From Deltaproteobacteria bacterium (GTDB lineage Bacteria > Desulfobacterota > Deferrisomatia > Deferrisomatales > JACRMM01), in the NCBI GenBank assembly GCA_016214985.1, contig JACRMM010000057.1:1-64000 (forward strand): a stretch of DNA of 64,000 nt, written 5' to 3'. The notes beneath the pieces are model-generated. The model saw nothing but the letters and a program-made list of their open reading frames with translations. It did not search any database and was not told where the DNA came from. This document shows positions 45,105 through 55,311 of this stretch, one piece after another. Numbering within the stretch: position 1 is the first letter of the stretch; each line of letters opens with the position of its first letter. The position numbers and the translations under genes were made by a program.

Positions 45105-47393
45105 TCAGGCCGGGCGGATCGTGACCCGGATCTCCTTCCACGCCTGGGCCCCGAGATCGTCGGAGGTGAATGGGCTCAGGGCCCACACCGAGACGCCGGG
45201 TCCGAAGTGCTGCCACCAGGGCACCTCCCCCGGCGCCGTCCGTTGCCTCGCGATGCCCAGGGGGTTGGAAAGAAAGTCCTTTCGCTTGACGAGCCGCGCC
45301 ACGGGTACCTCTCCGGTGCCTTTCGCCTGTGCGGTGGCCGCCACACCGCCGGCCCAGTGCCCGAAGTCGTCCGCCAGCGCCACGGCCTGGGGATGAATGC
45401 CCTCGATCGGGATCACCCGCGCCTCGGCGTGCGCCACCTGGGTGCGGATGGTCACCCGATCGCCCATTCGAAGCCCCATCTTGCGGGCCACGGCCGCGTT
45501 CATCAGCACCGGGTTCTCGTGGCGGATCTCGCGACCCCAGCGGGAGTTCGCATAGGCCGCAGCGAGCTCGGGGTACCGCAGCACCACCAGCGCGAAGGCG
45601 TCGGTCCCCAGGGATCGAAGCTCGGACGGAACCTCGTGCACGAGCTTCCCGCCGGCGTCGATGCGCCCTCCCTTGGCCGGAAAGCCCCTCCGGGCGGCCC
45701 ATGGGTACCCGTCTTCTCCGCCCAGCCGGAACCCGGCCCGAGTCAGCTCCGCGAACCCGCCCAGCGCGGGCGTCGTGTCGGCGAGTCGCCGCACGAACGC
45801 CCCGCAATCAGCGTAGGGGAACCTGGCCTGCGCGGAGTGCCGACCCGCCGCCAGGACGCCGAGCAGGACGTCGCCGAGCTGTCGGGCCTCGCCGAGGGGA
45901 CCGGCCGACGGAGTGTCGAAGAGCCGCTCCACGGGAACCTTGGGATCGGTCAGGTGGGCGCCCTCCGGAAGCCGCCGCGTCACCGGCTGCTGCAGCACGG
46001 CCCAGGCCTTGCCCTCCGGAGTGTATCCGCCGAGGAGATTCCAGAGCTCCAGATCCGAGGCCGCGGGCAGGACCAGGTCCGCCATCTCGGCGGTCTCGGT
46101 CATCTGGGTATCGAGACACACGAGGAGCTTGACCCGGTCCTCCTCTCCGAACGCGCGCCGCACCGAGTCGCTGCGCGCCACCCGGTAGAGGGGGTTGGAA
46201 CGGTAGGCGAAGTACAGGTCCGCCCGCTGATCGCCGGCCAGGATATCCTTGATGACCCGGGCCCTGGGATGCGTGGGCTCGAGGTGCGGCACGTAGGACG
46301 GCCGATGCCCCAGTCGAAGTCCCGCTGCCTCTGGGTTTCCCCCGAGGCAATTCAAGACCGCAGCGGCGGCCTCCAGGGAACGCGCCTGGCGCGACCCGGC
46401 GCCGTCGACAAGCACCAGCGTGGGGCCCTCCGAGGCCAGCCGCTTGGCCAGGCGCAAGAGGGTCAGGATCGGAATGCCGGCCGCAGACTCCACGAGCTCC
46501 AGCTTGTAGGGGAGGAGGGCCTCGGTCATCGCCTCCACGGGCGTCGACACAAGCTTGCCCAGCGCGTCCCCTGCGAACCAGCCCTGCGACAACGCCACCC
46601 GGACCAGGCCCAGCGCCACCAGGGCCTCGGTCCCGGGACGCACCGGGAGCCACTCCGTGGCGAGGCTTCCGGTCACCCCTTGGTATGCGTCCAGCGCGAC
46701 GATCGTCGCACCGCGCGTGCGCGCCGCCACGAGGTCGCGAGCCAGGGGCGCGAACTCTGCGCTGTCGTCGAGGGGGCGCGAACCGAGCAGCAGGATCGTG
46801 CGGGCCTTCGACAGGTCGGGCCGACCCAGGGGGGCGCCGTAGACCGCCTTCTGGGCCTGCCGGGCGGCCCACTGCCGGGACGCGCCGTCCTCGATCACGC
46901 AGCGCACACCCAGGGCGTCCAAGATGGGCCCGGCGAGGGGATCGGGCCGCCCGACATCCGCGCACGCGCTCCCGGGAGGCCCCCCAAACGCCGTGGCCAG
47001 GAGCTCGAGGGCCTGGGGCCATGCGATCTCCTCCCACTTCCCCTCCCCCCGCCGCCCCTTGCGGCGAAGGGGTTTGAGGAGCCGCTCCGGGTCGTAGGTC
47101 TGCTCCAACGCCTCGTAAGCGCGAGCGCACAGGATCGAGAGCGCTCCGGCCTCCGCGTTGGGGCCGATCTGCACGGCTCGGTCACCGTCCCGAAAGACCT
47201 TCATTGCGCAGCCGGCCCCGCACAGCGTGCAGCCCGTGGCGATACCGTCCCGATACTTGTGGAGGGCCCGGCCGGTGGCCGCGTTCCAGGGCTTCTCCGG
47301 CGCGGTGAGCACCCGGGCCCGATGCTCCAAGGCGACGCCGGCCGTGCCGAGAGCACCGACCGCGAGGAACTGTCTTCTGTTCAAACCGGACAT
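45105..47393 (-). CDS. Molybdopterin-oxidoreductase-family protein, QrcB/CISM-like, TAT-exported
   Basis: The 762-residue protein has a twin-arginine signal (NRRQFLAVGALGTAGVAL), a four-Cys [4Fe-4S] site (C55, C58, C62, C89) and a molybdopterin-family fold ending in a formate-dehydrogenase-like C-terminal barrel (ENPVLMNAAVARKMGLRMGD). The usual molybdenum-ligand position (S-L-C-R-G-like) reads DGASRQWAAR here, with no Cys, so a catalytic Mo site is doubtful. In menaquinone reductase Qrc the homologous QrcB lacks the metal. The NrfD, ferredoxin and cytochrome subunits are next to it. A real substrate-reducing CISM enzyme is the alternative. Confidence 0.82.
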   Translation of the reverse strand: MSGLNRRQFLAVGALGTAGVALEHRARVLTAPEKPWNAATGRALHKYRDGIATGCTLCGAGCAMKVFRDGDRAVQIGPNAEAGALSILCARAYEALEQTYDPERLLKPLRRKGRRGEGKWEEIAWPQALELLATAFGGPPGSACADVGRPDPLAGPILDALGVRCVIEDGASRQWAARQAQKAVYGAPLGRPDLSKARTILLLGSRPLDDSAEFAPLARDLVAARTRGATIVALDAYQGVTGSLATEWLPVRPGTEALVALGLVRVALSQGWFAGDALGKLVSTPVEAMTEALLPYKLELVESAAGIPILTLLRLAKRLASEGPTLVLVDGAGSRQARSLEAAAAVLNCLGGNPEAAGLRLGHRPSYVPHLEPTHPRARVIKDILAGDQRADLYFAYRSNPLYRVARSDSVRRAFGEEDRVKLLVCLDTQMTETAEMADLVLPAASDLELWNLLGGYTPEGKAWAVLQQPVTRRLPEGAHLTDPKVPVERLFDTPSAGPLGEARQLGDVLLGVLAAGRHSAQARFPYADCGAFVRRLADTTPALGGFAELTRAGFRLGGEDGYPWAARRGFPAKGGRIDAGGKLVHEVPSELRSLGTDAFALVVLRYPELAAAYANSRWGREIRHENPVLMNAAVARKMGLRMGDRVTIRTQVAHAEARVIPIEGIHPQAVALADDFGHWAGGVAATAQAKGTGEVPVARLVKRKDFLSNPLGIARQRTAPGEVPWWQHFGPGVSVWALSPFTSDDLGAQAWKEIRVTIRPA

Positions 47394-47436
47394 GGCACCC
47401 TCCGGGTACGGGGACGAGTTCGCCCTCGGTCGGCTG

Positions 47437-48333
47437 CTACAGGAGCGGGATGAACTCGCCGCCCAGCACCATGTTGCAGCGCATGGTGAAGATCCCGATC
47501 ATCACGAGGACCGAGGCAAACCCGTAGACGGCGATGCTGCGCGAGCGGTTGGTCGAGACCAGCACCAGCGGAATGACCTTGCCGACCAGGGTCTCGACGC
47601 CGAGGAAGAGCGGCGCAAAGGCACCGGAGAAGAACAGTTGTGCCGTCTCCATCGATTCGCGCTCACCGAAGTAGTGAATCGAGAGGTCGCTGAAGGACAG
47701 GAAGAGGTCGAACACGATGAACCAGAGCATCATGGTTCCCAGGCCGCCCAGGAGGTCCGTGTTCACCTTGCCGTCGTCGCTGAAGAACCTGTCCTTGATG
47801 ATCGTGACCAGCATCATCATCGCCAGCCCAGAGACCATCGCCGAGGTGAGGAACAGAATCGGCATCATGCTCGTGCGCCACAGGGCGTGGGCCTTGGCGA
47901 AGCTCAAAATGAAGCCCGTGTACCCGTGGACCATGAGCGCCAGGGGGATTCCGATCCGCCCGAAGAGCTTGGTGAGCTTCTTGTTGCCGCGGAACATGAA
48001 GAATCCGTAGATGACGCAGTTGATCGGGTAGATCGTCAGGAGGAACGATCCCCAGGAGATCGGGCTCGTGGCGTTGAGGTAGACGAACAGATGCCAGGCC
48101 CGGAGCGGCCGGCCCGCATGCACCAGCAGGAACATGGGGGCCGCGACCAGCAGTAGGGTCGCGATGACGACGCCGACCTTGCCGAGCGGCTTGAACTTCT
48201 CGAAGCCAAACCCGTACGCGAGCGTCGAGATGATGAATGACCCGGCGGAGAGGCCCGTCAGGTAGAAGTAGATGGCGATGGCGAGGCCGAACGCCTCCCC
48301 GTGGGGCACGGTGTAGAGAAGGTTCATTTCCAC
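47437..48333 (-). CDS. NrfD/PsrC-family quinone-interacting membrane subunit
   Basis: The 298-residue protein has eight hydrophobic segments and the NrfD landmarks EAFGLAIAIYFYLTGLSAG near the N terminus and VHAGRPLRAWHLFVYLNATS near residue 72. It is the quinone/quinol-reacting anchor of complex iron-sulfur molybdoenzymes and Qrc. The GTG start at 48333 has GGAGGAG upstream; ATG 48327 is possible. It follows the ferredoxin subunit gene at once. Confidence 0.9.
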   Translation of the reverse strand: MEMNLLYTVPHGEAFGLAIAIYFYLTGLSAGSFIISTLAYGFGFEKFKPLGKVGVVIATLLLVAAPMFLLVHAGRPLRAWHLFVYLNATSPISWGSFLLTIYPINCVIYGFFMFRGNKKLTKLFGRIGIPLALMVHGYTGFILSFAKAHALWRTSMMPILFLTSAMVSGLAMMMLVTIIKDRFFSDDGKVNTDLLGGLGTMMLWFIVFDLFLSFSDLSIHYFGERESMETAQLFFSGAFAPLFLGVETLVGKVIPLVLVSTNRSRSIAVYGFASVLVMIGIFTMRCNMVLGGEFIPLL

Positions 48334-48335
48334 AG

Positions 48336-48929
48336 CTACTCCTCCCCGCCTTCCGCGACCAGGCGCGCGGCCTCATCGTCGAGGCCGATATAGAACACCT
48401 GAGGCCGGTTGCCCGATTCGGGCTTCAGCGGCACGGTGGCCTCCCGGGCCAGGAGCCGGGAGATCTCGCTCTCCGGATCATTCGCGTCGCCGAAGGTCAT
48501 GACGCCGGTCGGGCAGGCGGATACGCAGGCCGGTGGTCCGTACCCGTCCCTCACCCGGGGCCAGCACCAGTCGCACTTCTCCGCCACCTTGCGGACCGGG
48601 TGGATGTAGCGCACGGCGTACGGACAGGCGGCCATGCAGTACCCGCAGCCGATGCACCGGTGGGGGTCGATGTAGACGATGCCGTTGGGCATGCTGTACG
48701 TGGCGATCACCGGGCACACCGTCGTGCACGCAGGCTTCTCGCACTGGTTGCACAGGATGGGGGTGAAGTGACGCCGCACCTTGGGGTACCGGCCCTTCTC
48801 CACCTCTTTCACCCAGGTGCGGTAGACGCCCAGGGGCACGTCGTTCTCGGCCTTGCACGCGACCTGGCAGGCGCGGCAGCCGATGCACTTGCGAAGGTCG
48901 ATCAGAAATGCGTAACGCGGCTCAGCCAT
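48336..48929 (-). CDS. Four-cluster ferredoxin-like electron-transfer subunit (DmsB/PsrB/QrcC type)
   Basis: This 197-residue protein has 16 Cys in four groups: CIGCRACQVAC, CNQCEKPACTTVCP, CIGCGYCMAACP and CDWCWPRVRDGYGPPACVSACP. This layout is typical of the iron-sulfur subunit that wires a molybdopterin-type subunit to an NrfD anchor. The start MAEPRYAFLIDLRKCIGC is preceded by AAAGGAAAGG. All clusters look complete. Confidence 0.93.
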   Translation of the reverse strand: MAEPRYAFLIDLRKCIGCRACQVACKAENDVPLGVYRTWVKEVEKGRYPKVRRHFTPILCNQCEKPACTTVCPVIATYSMPNGIVYIDPHRCIGCGYCMAACPYAVRYIHPVRKVAEKCDWCWPRVRDGYGPPACVSACPTGVMTFGDANDPESEISRLLAREATVPLKPESGNRPQVFYIGLDDEAARLVAEGGEE

Positions 48930-48952
48930 CTGGCCCTTTCCTTTCCCGGCCC

Positions 48953-49987
48953 TCAGCCGTCCTTGGAGCGGTAGAGGGTCGAGAAACCCATGAACAACGC
49001 GAGCAGAACCACACCGGCCGCGCCACCCCAGACCAGCAGCAGGTACGCCACCCGCAGCACTTCGGCGAGAGGCTGGTCCGAAGCCAGCGGCCGGGCGTGC
49101 AGGGAGGACAGGACCACAGTGGCCTTCTCCCGCTCCTCCTTCGGCGGCACCCGGTGGCACCTGGGGCACGTCTGCTTCGTGACGGTGTCCTCACCGTGGG
49201 CGGCTTCGCCCTGGTGGCACGACAAGCACTGGCCGACCTCGTAGCGGTCGGAGAGGTCGCCCTTGCCGTGGCCGGCCAACCGAAACCGGGCCAGCATCCC
49301 CCCGACGTCATAGGACCGCACCTGGTCCACGTGACACAGGCCGCAGGTGTTCGGAAGGTTGGCCCGGTTGACCGTGGAAAGGGGATCCTTCGCCGGCCGC
49401 TGGTAATGCGCCGTGTGGCAGCTGGCGCAGGAGGACGCCGCCGGGTCCTTCGCGAGCCAGGCCTTCGCGTGGCCGGTCTTCATCCACCCTTCGCCCTTCT
49501 GGCTCTCCTTGGGCGGCGGTTTGATGCCCTTGGCCTGGAGCTTCCTCAACGCATCCGCGGGGAAGGCGTCCGGCGGCGGCTTTGCCGCGTGGCAGGCCCG
49601 GCAGTCCACCCTTCTCAGACCAGCCCGTGGGTGGAAGTTCGGGTCCGAGTCCGCGTGGCAGTCGATGCACTCCACGCCCTTCTGCCCGTGGATCGACAAG
49701 AGGAACGCCTTCGGGTCGACGTGCAGGTCCCTGAGGATCCCCGAGCGGGCACCGGCCCCGAAGTTCGGCTGCTCGTGGCAGTTCTTCAGGCACTTGTCGT
49801 TGGTGTACGGCTTCTCGATCTTCTCCCGCGGGGGGAGGAAGCCCTGGGCCACCGCCGACACGAGGGGCGCGGCCGGGACTCCGGCAGAGGCAGCCGGCGC
49901 CGGGGTCACGGCCGGCTCCGCGGCGGCCGTGGGGCCTGCCACGGCGAGGAGGAGGGCCACGAAGAGGTGGGCGACGGTTTGCTTCAT
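48953..49987 (-). CDS. Exported multihaem cytochrome with C-terminal membrane anchor
   Basis: The 344-residue protein has a signal peptide (MKQTVAHLFVALLLAVAGPT), an Ala/Pro-rich linker, haem motifs CIDCH, CRACH, CASCH, CGLCH, CLSCH and CPRCH, and a CLKNCH (CX3CH) that may hold a seventh haem. A C-terminal helix (LLLVWGGAAGVVLLALFMGF) anchors it. It couples by ATGA overlap with the Fe-S oxidoreductase before it. It probably receives electrons from the quinone pool or the NrfD complex. Confidence 0.88.
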   Translation of the reverse strand: MKQTVAHLFVALLLAVAGPTAAAEPAVTPAPAASAGVPAAPLVSAVAQGFLPPREKIEKPYTNDKCLKNCHEQPNFGAGARSGILRDLHVDPKAFLLSIHGQKGVECIDCHADSDPNFHPRAGLRRVDCRACHAAKPPPDAFPADALRKLQAKGIKPPPKESQKGEGWMKTGHAKAWLAKDPAASSCASCHTAHYQRPAKDPLSTVNRANLPNTCGLCHVDQVRSYDVGGMLARFRLAGHGKGDLSDRYEVGQCLSCHQGEAAHGEDTVTKQTCPRCHRVPPKEEREKATVVLSSLHARPLASDQPLAEVLRVAYLLLVWGGAAGVVLLALFMGFSTLYRSKDG

Positions 49988-51954
49988 GGCGTCTTCTCCC
50001 GCACCGGCTGGACAGCCATGGCCTTTTCGAGGATCTCGGCGATATCGAGGACCTGTACGTCCTCCTCCCGCTTGTGCGCCTTCACGCCGTCGGAGAGCAT
50101 GGTGAGGCAGAAGGGGCAGGCCGACCCGATCACCGCCGCACCGGTGGACAGAGCCTCCTCGGCGCGGACGTTGTTGATGCGAGTCCCGTGTTCCTCCATC
50201 CACATCCGGCCGCCGCCGGCGCCGCAGCAGAAGTTCTCTTCGCGGCAGCGCTGCATCTCCACGAGCTCCAGCCCCTGGACCGCGCCCAGCAAGTCTCGGG
50301 GCTCGTCGACCAGCCCCGCGTAGCGGGACAGATAACAGGAGTCGTGGAGTGTGACCGTGGTCGGGAGCGGCCGGCTCGCCTTGATCCGGCCCTGGGCCAA
50401 GAGCCCGACGAGGAATTCGGAGTGGTGGACGACCTGGTAGTTCCCACCGAACTGGGGATACTCCTTGGAGAGGGTCTTCAGACAATGGGGGCAGGTGGCG
50501 ACGATCTTCTTCACGCCGATGGCGTCCATGGCCGCGATGTTCTCCGCCACGAGCGTCTGGTACAGGTACTCGTTTCCGCTGGATCGGGCGGGGTCGCCGC
50601 AGCACTTCTCCTGAGTGCCGAGCACGCCGTAGGAGACGCCCGCAGCGTCCAGGATCCGGCAGAAGGAGGCCATCACCCGCTGGTAGCGGTCATCGTAGCT
50701 GCCGGCGCAGCCTACCCACAGCAGCACCTCGAACTCGGGGCTCTCCTCCTCGGTCAGGACCCTCACGTCCACGCCCCGGCGCTTGGTCCAGTCGTTGCGC
50801 GCGGACCAGCCCACCCCCCAGGGGTTAAAGTTGTTCTCCAGGTTCTTGTTGACGGTCACCAGCTCCTGGGGCATCACGCCCTCGGTGAGCACCTGGTGGC
50901 GCCGCATGTCGACGATCTTGTCCACGTGCTCGATCATCACCGGGCACGCCTCCATGCAGTGGCGGCAGGTGGTGCAGGCCCAGAGGTCATCCTGGGTGAC
51001 CCCGTCCCCGTCGATCATCAGAGTCTCGAACTCTTCGCCCTTGCCCCGGGCCAGGAAGGGTGCCTTTGCCACCCAATGGGCCTTCAGGTCCTGAATCACC
51101 TTTTTCGGATTGAGGCTCTTGCCCGTGTTGAACGCAGGGCACCGGGCCTGGCATCGGCCGCAGCGCACGCAGGCCTCCAGGTCCAGGAGCTGTTTCCAGG
51201 TGAACCGCTCCACCTGCCCTACGCCGAAGACTTCGGAGTTCTCCAGGTCGATGGGCTGGAACGCGCCCTTGGGCTTGAGGGACTGGAGGAAGACGTTGAC
51301 CGTGGAGAAGAGCACGTGGGAGAGCCGGCCGAAGGGGAGCGTCGCGAGCGCGAACAGCACCAGGTACAGGTGCGTGCGCCAGAGGACGGGAACGAGGGAC
51401 GGTGCGGCGCCCCCGAAGAGGTCGGCCGGGAACGCGACGAGAAAGCCGCTCGCCAGCCAGGGGTGCCGGATGCCGCCCACGGCCGCCACGCGGCTCGCTT
51501 CGGTGAGAAACCCCGTCAGGAAGATGAGCAGAAGCAGCGCGTGTCCCCACAGATCCTCAGGCTTGTTGTCGAGCCGGTCGGGCCGCGCGACGTAGCGGCG
51601 CACGAACAGCCGAAGGGTCCCGTAGAAGCCCAGCAGCCCAACCCCGTTGAGCAGCAGAGTCAGCACCGCCGCCGCCGGCCGGGGAAGCTCGAACACGACC
51701 TGGACCGCGAGGACCGCCAGCACCATGACGGCGAAGGCGGCAAAGAGGCAGAGGTGGTGGAGCCCCTCGGGGCGCTCCTGGAGGATGCGTTCGTGGCCGA
51801 CCACAGCCCTCCAGAGCGCCCCGAGGCGCTCTCGGGTGTTGCCGGAGCGGTCCTCAGGGAGCCCCAAGCCGATCCGGCGGACCTTTCGCCAGGTGCCGAC
51901 GGCGATCGACGCCACGACCAGGAGAATGAGGCTGAAATCCAATGCGTTCACCAT
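49984..51954 (-). CDS. Membrane Fe-S oxidoreductase (Etf:menaquinone-type, CCG domains)
   Basis: The 656-residue protein has an N-terminal NarI-like membrane domain with five or six helices (about 1-230), a two-cluster ferredoxin domain (CVRCGRCQARCP near 263, CTTCRHCMEACP near 330) and two CCG domains (EKCCGDPARSSGNEY and NFCCGAGGGRMW). Proteins of this layout next to etfAB are the likely route from reduced Etf to menaquinone in fatty-acid-oxidising anaerobes. It lies just downstream of etfA, separated by a terminator-like hairpin, and heads the cytochrome complex operon. Confidence 0.9.
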   Translation of the reverse strand: MVNALDFSLILLVVASIAVGTWRKVRRIGLGLPEDRSGNTRERLGALWRAVVGHERILQERPEGLHHLCLFAAFAVMVLAVLAVQVVFELPRPAAAVLTLLLNGVGLLGFYGTLRLFVRRYVARPDRLDNKPEDLWGHALLLLIFLTGFLTEASRVAAVGGIRHPWLASGFLVAFPADLFGGAAPSLVPVLWRTHLYLVLFALATLPFGRLSHVLFSTVNVFLQSLKPKGAFQPIDLENSEVFGVGQVERFTWKQLLDLEACVRCGRCQARCPAFNTGKSLNPKKVIQDLKAHWVAKAPFLARGKGEEFETLMIDGDGVTQDDLWACTTCRHCMEACPVMIEHVDKIVDMRRHQVLTEGVMPQELVTVNKNLENNFNPWGVGWSARNDWTKRRGVDVRVLTEEESPEFEVLLWVGCAGSYDDRYQRVMASFCRILDAAGVSYGVLGTQEKCCGDPARSSGNEYLYQTLVAENIAAMDAIGVKKIVATCPHCLKTLSKEYPQFGGNYQVVHHSEFLVGLLAQGRIKASRPLPTTVTLHDSCYLSRYAGLVDEPRDLLGAVQGLELVEMQRCREENFCCGAGGGRMWMEEHGTRINNVRAEEALSTGAAVIGSACPFCLTMLSDGVKAHKREEDVQVLDIAEILEKAMAVQPVREKTP

Positions 51955-52181
51955 GTGCGTCCCTTCCGGACAACGTCCGGCTGTCCGCGCTCAGGCGCTG
52001 TCCACAAATAACTGTCGCGCCGACGGCGCGCGGCGCGGCCCCCACCTGAAATCCGACTGCCGCATCGCGCTGCGTACCGTCGGCCCTGCCCGAAGCCGCC
52101 CCGCTGCCACCCCACTTCTCGGACAACGCAGGGGCGAATCGGCCTGCAAACACCTCGAGACCGCGACCGCCGGGACGTCGA

Positions 52182-52211
52182 GCTCCCCTCGCCCGACAGG
52201 GCGAGGGGAGC
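52182..52211 (-). terminator. Strong hairpin terminator after etfA
   Basis: GCTCCCCTCGCCC and GGGCGAGGGGAGC form a perfect 13-bp stem with a GACA loop, starting 15 bases after the etfA stop on the minus strand. No T-run follows. The rest of the 271-base gap up to 51955 has no recognisable gene and must hold the promoter of the Fe-S oxidoreductase operon. Confidence 0.75.
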
Positions 52212-52225
52212 CGCACAGCGAGCCT

Positions 52226-53191
52226 TCAGGCCTTGGCTTCCTTGATCTTCTCGATGAGCTTGGGCAGCGCCTTGAAGACGTCGTCGACCAGGCCGTAGTC
52301 AGCCACCTCGAAGATCGGCGCCTCCTCGTCCTTGTTGATCGCGACGATCGTCTTGGCGTCCTTCATTCCCGCGACGTGTTGGATCGCCCCGGAGATGCCG
52401 CAGGCGATGTAGAGATCCGGGGCCACGATCTTCCCCGTCTGGCCCACCTGCAGGTCGTTCGGGACCAGCCCCTCGTCGACCACCGCCCGGCTCGCCCCCA
52501 TCGCGGCACCCAACAGGTCCGCGAGCTGCTCGACCAGGGCGATGCCCGAGGCGTCCTTCATCCCACGGCCGGCCGACACGATCGCCTTCGCCTCGGTGAG
52601 CTCGGGCCGCCCGGACTTGGAGAGCTGGTAGCCCACGAACTTCGACTTCAGGCTCGCCGGATCCACGGTCACCGAAAGCTCCGCCACCGCAGCGGCAGGC
52701 CCGCCCGGCGCCGCCGCGTCGAACGCCGTCTCGCGCACGGTGAGCAAGGCTACCGGAGTGTCCACCACCACCTTCGCCAGGGCATTGCCTGCGTACATGG
52801 GGCGAACGTAGGTGGGGCCGGCGTCGAAGCACACGACGTCGCTGACCATTCCCGCGCCCAGCAGCCCCGCGAGCCGGGGCACGAGGTCCTTGCCCGTGGT
52901 CGTGGCCGGAGAGAGCGCGGCCGTATACCCCTTCTCCCGGATCAGGGCCGCGGCCGCCGCGGCGTGACCCTCCGCCGTGTACGCGGCCACCGCAGGCGCC
53001 TCGCTCCAGTAGACATTCTTCGCCCCGAAGTCCTTGATCTTCTCCGCTCCGGCCTTCGCGCCGGTGCCGAGCACGAGAAGGTCGTAGTCGGTCTTGGCGA
53101 CGTCGGCGAGCTGCCGCGCCGCGGTGATGGCCGGGTAGGTGGCGTGACGGACGTCCCCCTCCCGAAGTTCCGCGATAACGAGGATCGACAT
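52226..53191 (-). CDS. etfA: Electron transfer flavoprotein alpha subunit
   Basis: The 321-residue EtfA has an N-terminal domain I (SILVIAELREGDVRHATYPA) and the C-terminal FAD-binding domain with VSAGRGMKDASGIALVEQLA, LGAAMGASRAVVDEGLVPND, QVGQTGKIVAPDLYIACGIS and a final GLVDDVFKALPKL. It accepts electrons from acyl-CoA dehydrogenases together with EtfB. It is downstream of etfB with a 71-base gap that holds heptamer repeats. Confidence 0.94.
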   Translation of the reverse strand: MSILVIAELREGDVRHATYPAITAARQLADVAKTDYDLLVLGTGAKAGAEKIKDFGAKNVYWSEAPAVAAYTAEGHAAAAAALIREKGYTAALSPATTTGKDLVPRLAGLLGAGMVSDVVCFDAGPTYVRPMYAGNALAKVVVDTPVALLTVRETAFDAAAPGGPAAAVAELSVTVDPASLKSKFVGYQLSKSGRPELTEAKAIVSAGRGMKDASGIALVEQLADLLGAAMGASRAVVDEGLVPNDLQVGQTGKIVAPDLYIACGISGAIQHVAGMKDAKTIVAINKDEEAPIFEVADYGLVDDVFKALPKLIEKIKEAKA

Positions 53192-53205
53192 GATTGTTCT
53201 CCTTT

Positions 53206-53258
53206 AGCGATCAGCGCTCAGCTGTCAGCGTCCTGGCGTCCCAACATCCTGGCTTCCG
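53206..53258. repeat. Heptamer tandem repeats between etfB and etfA
   Basis: Consecutive seven-base units read AGCGATC, AGCGCTC, AGCTGTC, AGCGTCC, followed by looser copies (TGGCGTC, CCAACAT, CCTGGCT). They fill the gap between the EtfB stop and the EtfA ribosome-binding site and belong to the same family as 36066-36093. Confidence 0.55.
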
Positions 53259-53262
53259 ACTC

Positions 53263-54015
53263 TCAGATCACCTTGGCCTCGTTTTTGAGCTTCTCGACGA
53301 GCTCGTCAACGCTGGCCACCTTCTGGCCCGCCTTGCGCGGGGGCGGTTGGGACAGGCCCAGCACCCGTGTGCAGCTCTTGGGATCCACGCCAAGGTCGGC
53401 GGGGGTGACCTTCTTCACTTCCTTCTTCTTCGCCTTCATGATCGCCGGAAGGCTCGCGTACCGGGGTTGGTTGAGCCGCAGGTCCGCAGTGATGACGCAG
53501 GGAAGCTCCACCTCCTTGGTCTCCAGGCCGCCGTCGATCTCCCGCTGCACCGAGGCCTTGGTTCCCTCGAGCTCGACCTTGTAGGCAAAACACGCCTGGG
53601 GGACACCGACCTTGGCGGCGAGCATCTGAGCCGCTTGGTTGTTGTCCGTGTCAACCGACTGCTTGCCCGCGATCACCAGGTCGGGCTTCTCCTGGTTGTA
53701 GACCGCGGCCAGGACGTCGGCGACCGCGGCGCTGTCGAGGCTCCCGTCCACCGTGACCAGGTAGGCCCGGTGCGCACCCAGCGCCAGCCCGGCCCGAAGC
53801 GTCTCCTCGTTGGCGGCGGTCCCGATCGATACCAGGAACACCTCGCCCCCTCCCTTCTCCGTGATCCGCACCGACTCCTCGATGGCGTACTCGTCGAAGG
53901 GGTTGATCAGAAAGTTGACGCCCTCGGTCTCGATCCCCGTCCCATCCTTCTTCAGGCGGACCTTCACGTCCGGGTTCGGGACCCGCCGCACGGGTACCAT
54001 GATCTTCATTGCCAT
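53263..54015 (-). CDS. etfB: Electron transfer flavoprotein beta subunit
   Basis: The 250-residue EtfB has the N terminus KIMVPVRRVPNPDVKVRLKK, the AMP-site region NPFDEYAIEESVRITEK near 38, and the signature VIAGKQSVDTDNNQAAQMLA near 120 followed by ELPCVITADLRLNQPRYASL. It forms a heterodimer with EtfA. It comes after the acyl-CoA dehydrogenase gene in the same operon. Confidence 0.94.
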   Translation of the reverse strand: MAMKIMVPVRRVPNPDVKVRLKKDGTGIETEGVNFLINPFDEYAIEESVRITEKGGGEVFLVSIGTAANEETLRAGLALGAHRAYLVTVDGSLDSAAVADVLAAVYNQEKPDLVIAGKQSVDTDNNQAAQMLAAKVGVPQACFAYKVELEGTKASVQREIDGGLETKEVELPCVITADLRLNQPRYASLPAIMKAKKKEVKKVTPADLGVDPKSCTRVLGLSQPPPRKAGQKVASVDELVEKLKNEAKVI

Positions 54016-54090
54016 TCTCCTCTCTTGGAAATCGTGGAAGGTTCGGGTCCCTCGTCGCTGGTCGCCGGCCTCATGCAGGGCGGCCGGCGA

Positions 54091-55236
<1,146 letters not shown>

Positions 55237-55311
55237 GGAATCCTCCCAATCGGTAAGGGCACCCCGTGAGGGGGCACGACTTCGGGGTCCGGACCAGGCA
55301 AGAGGTTGGTT

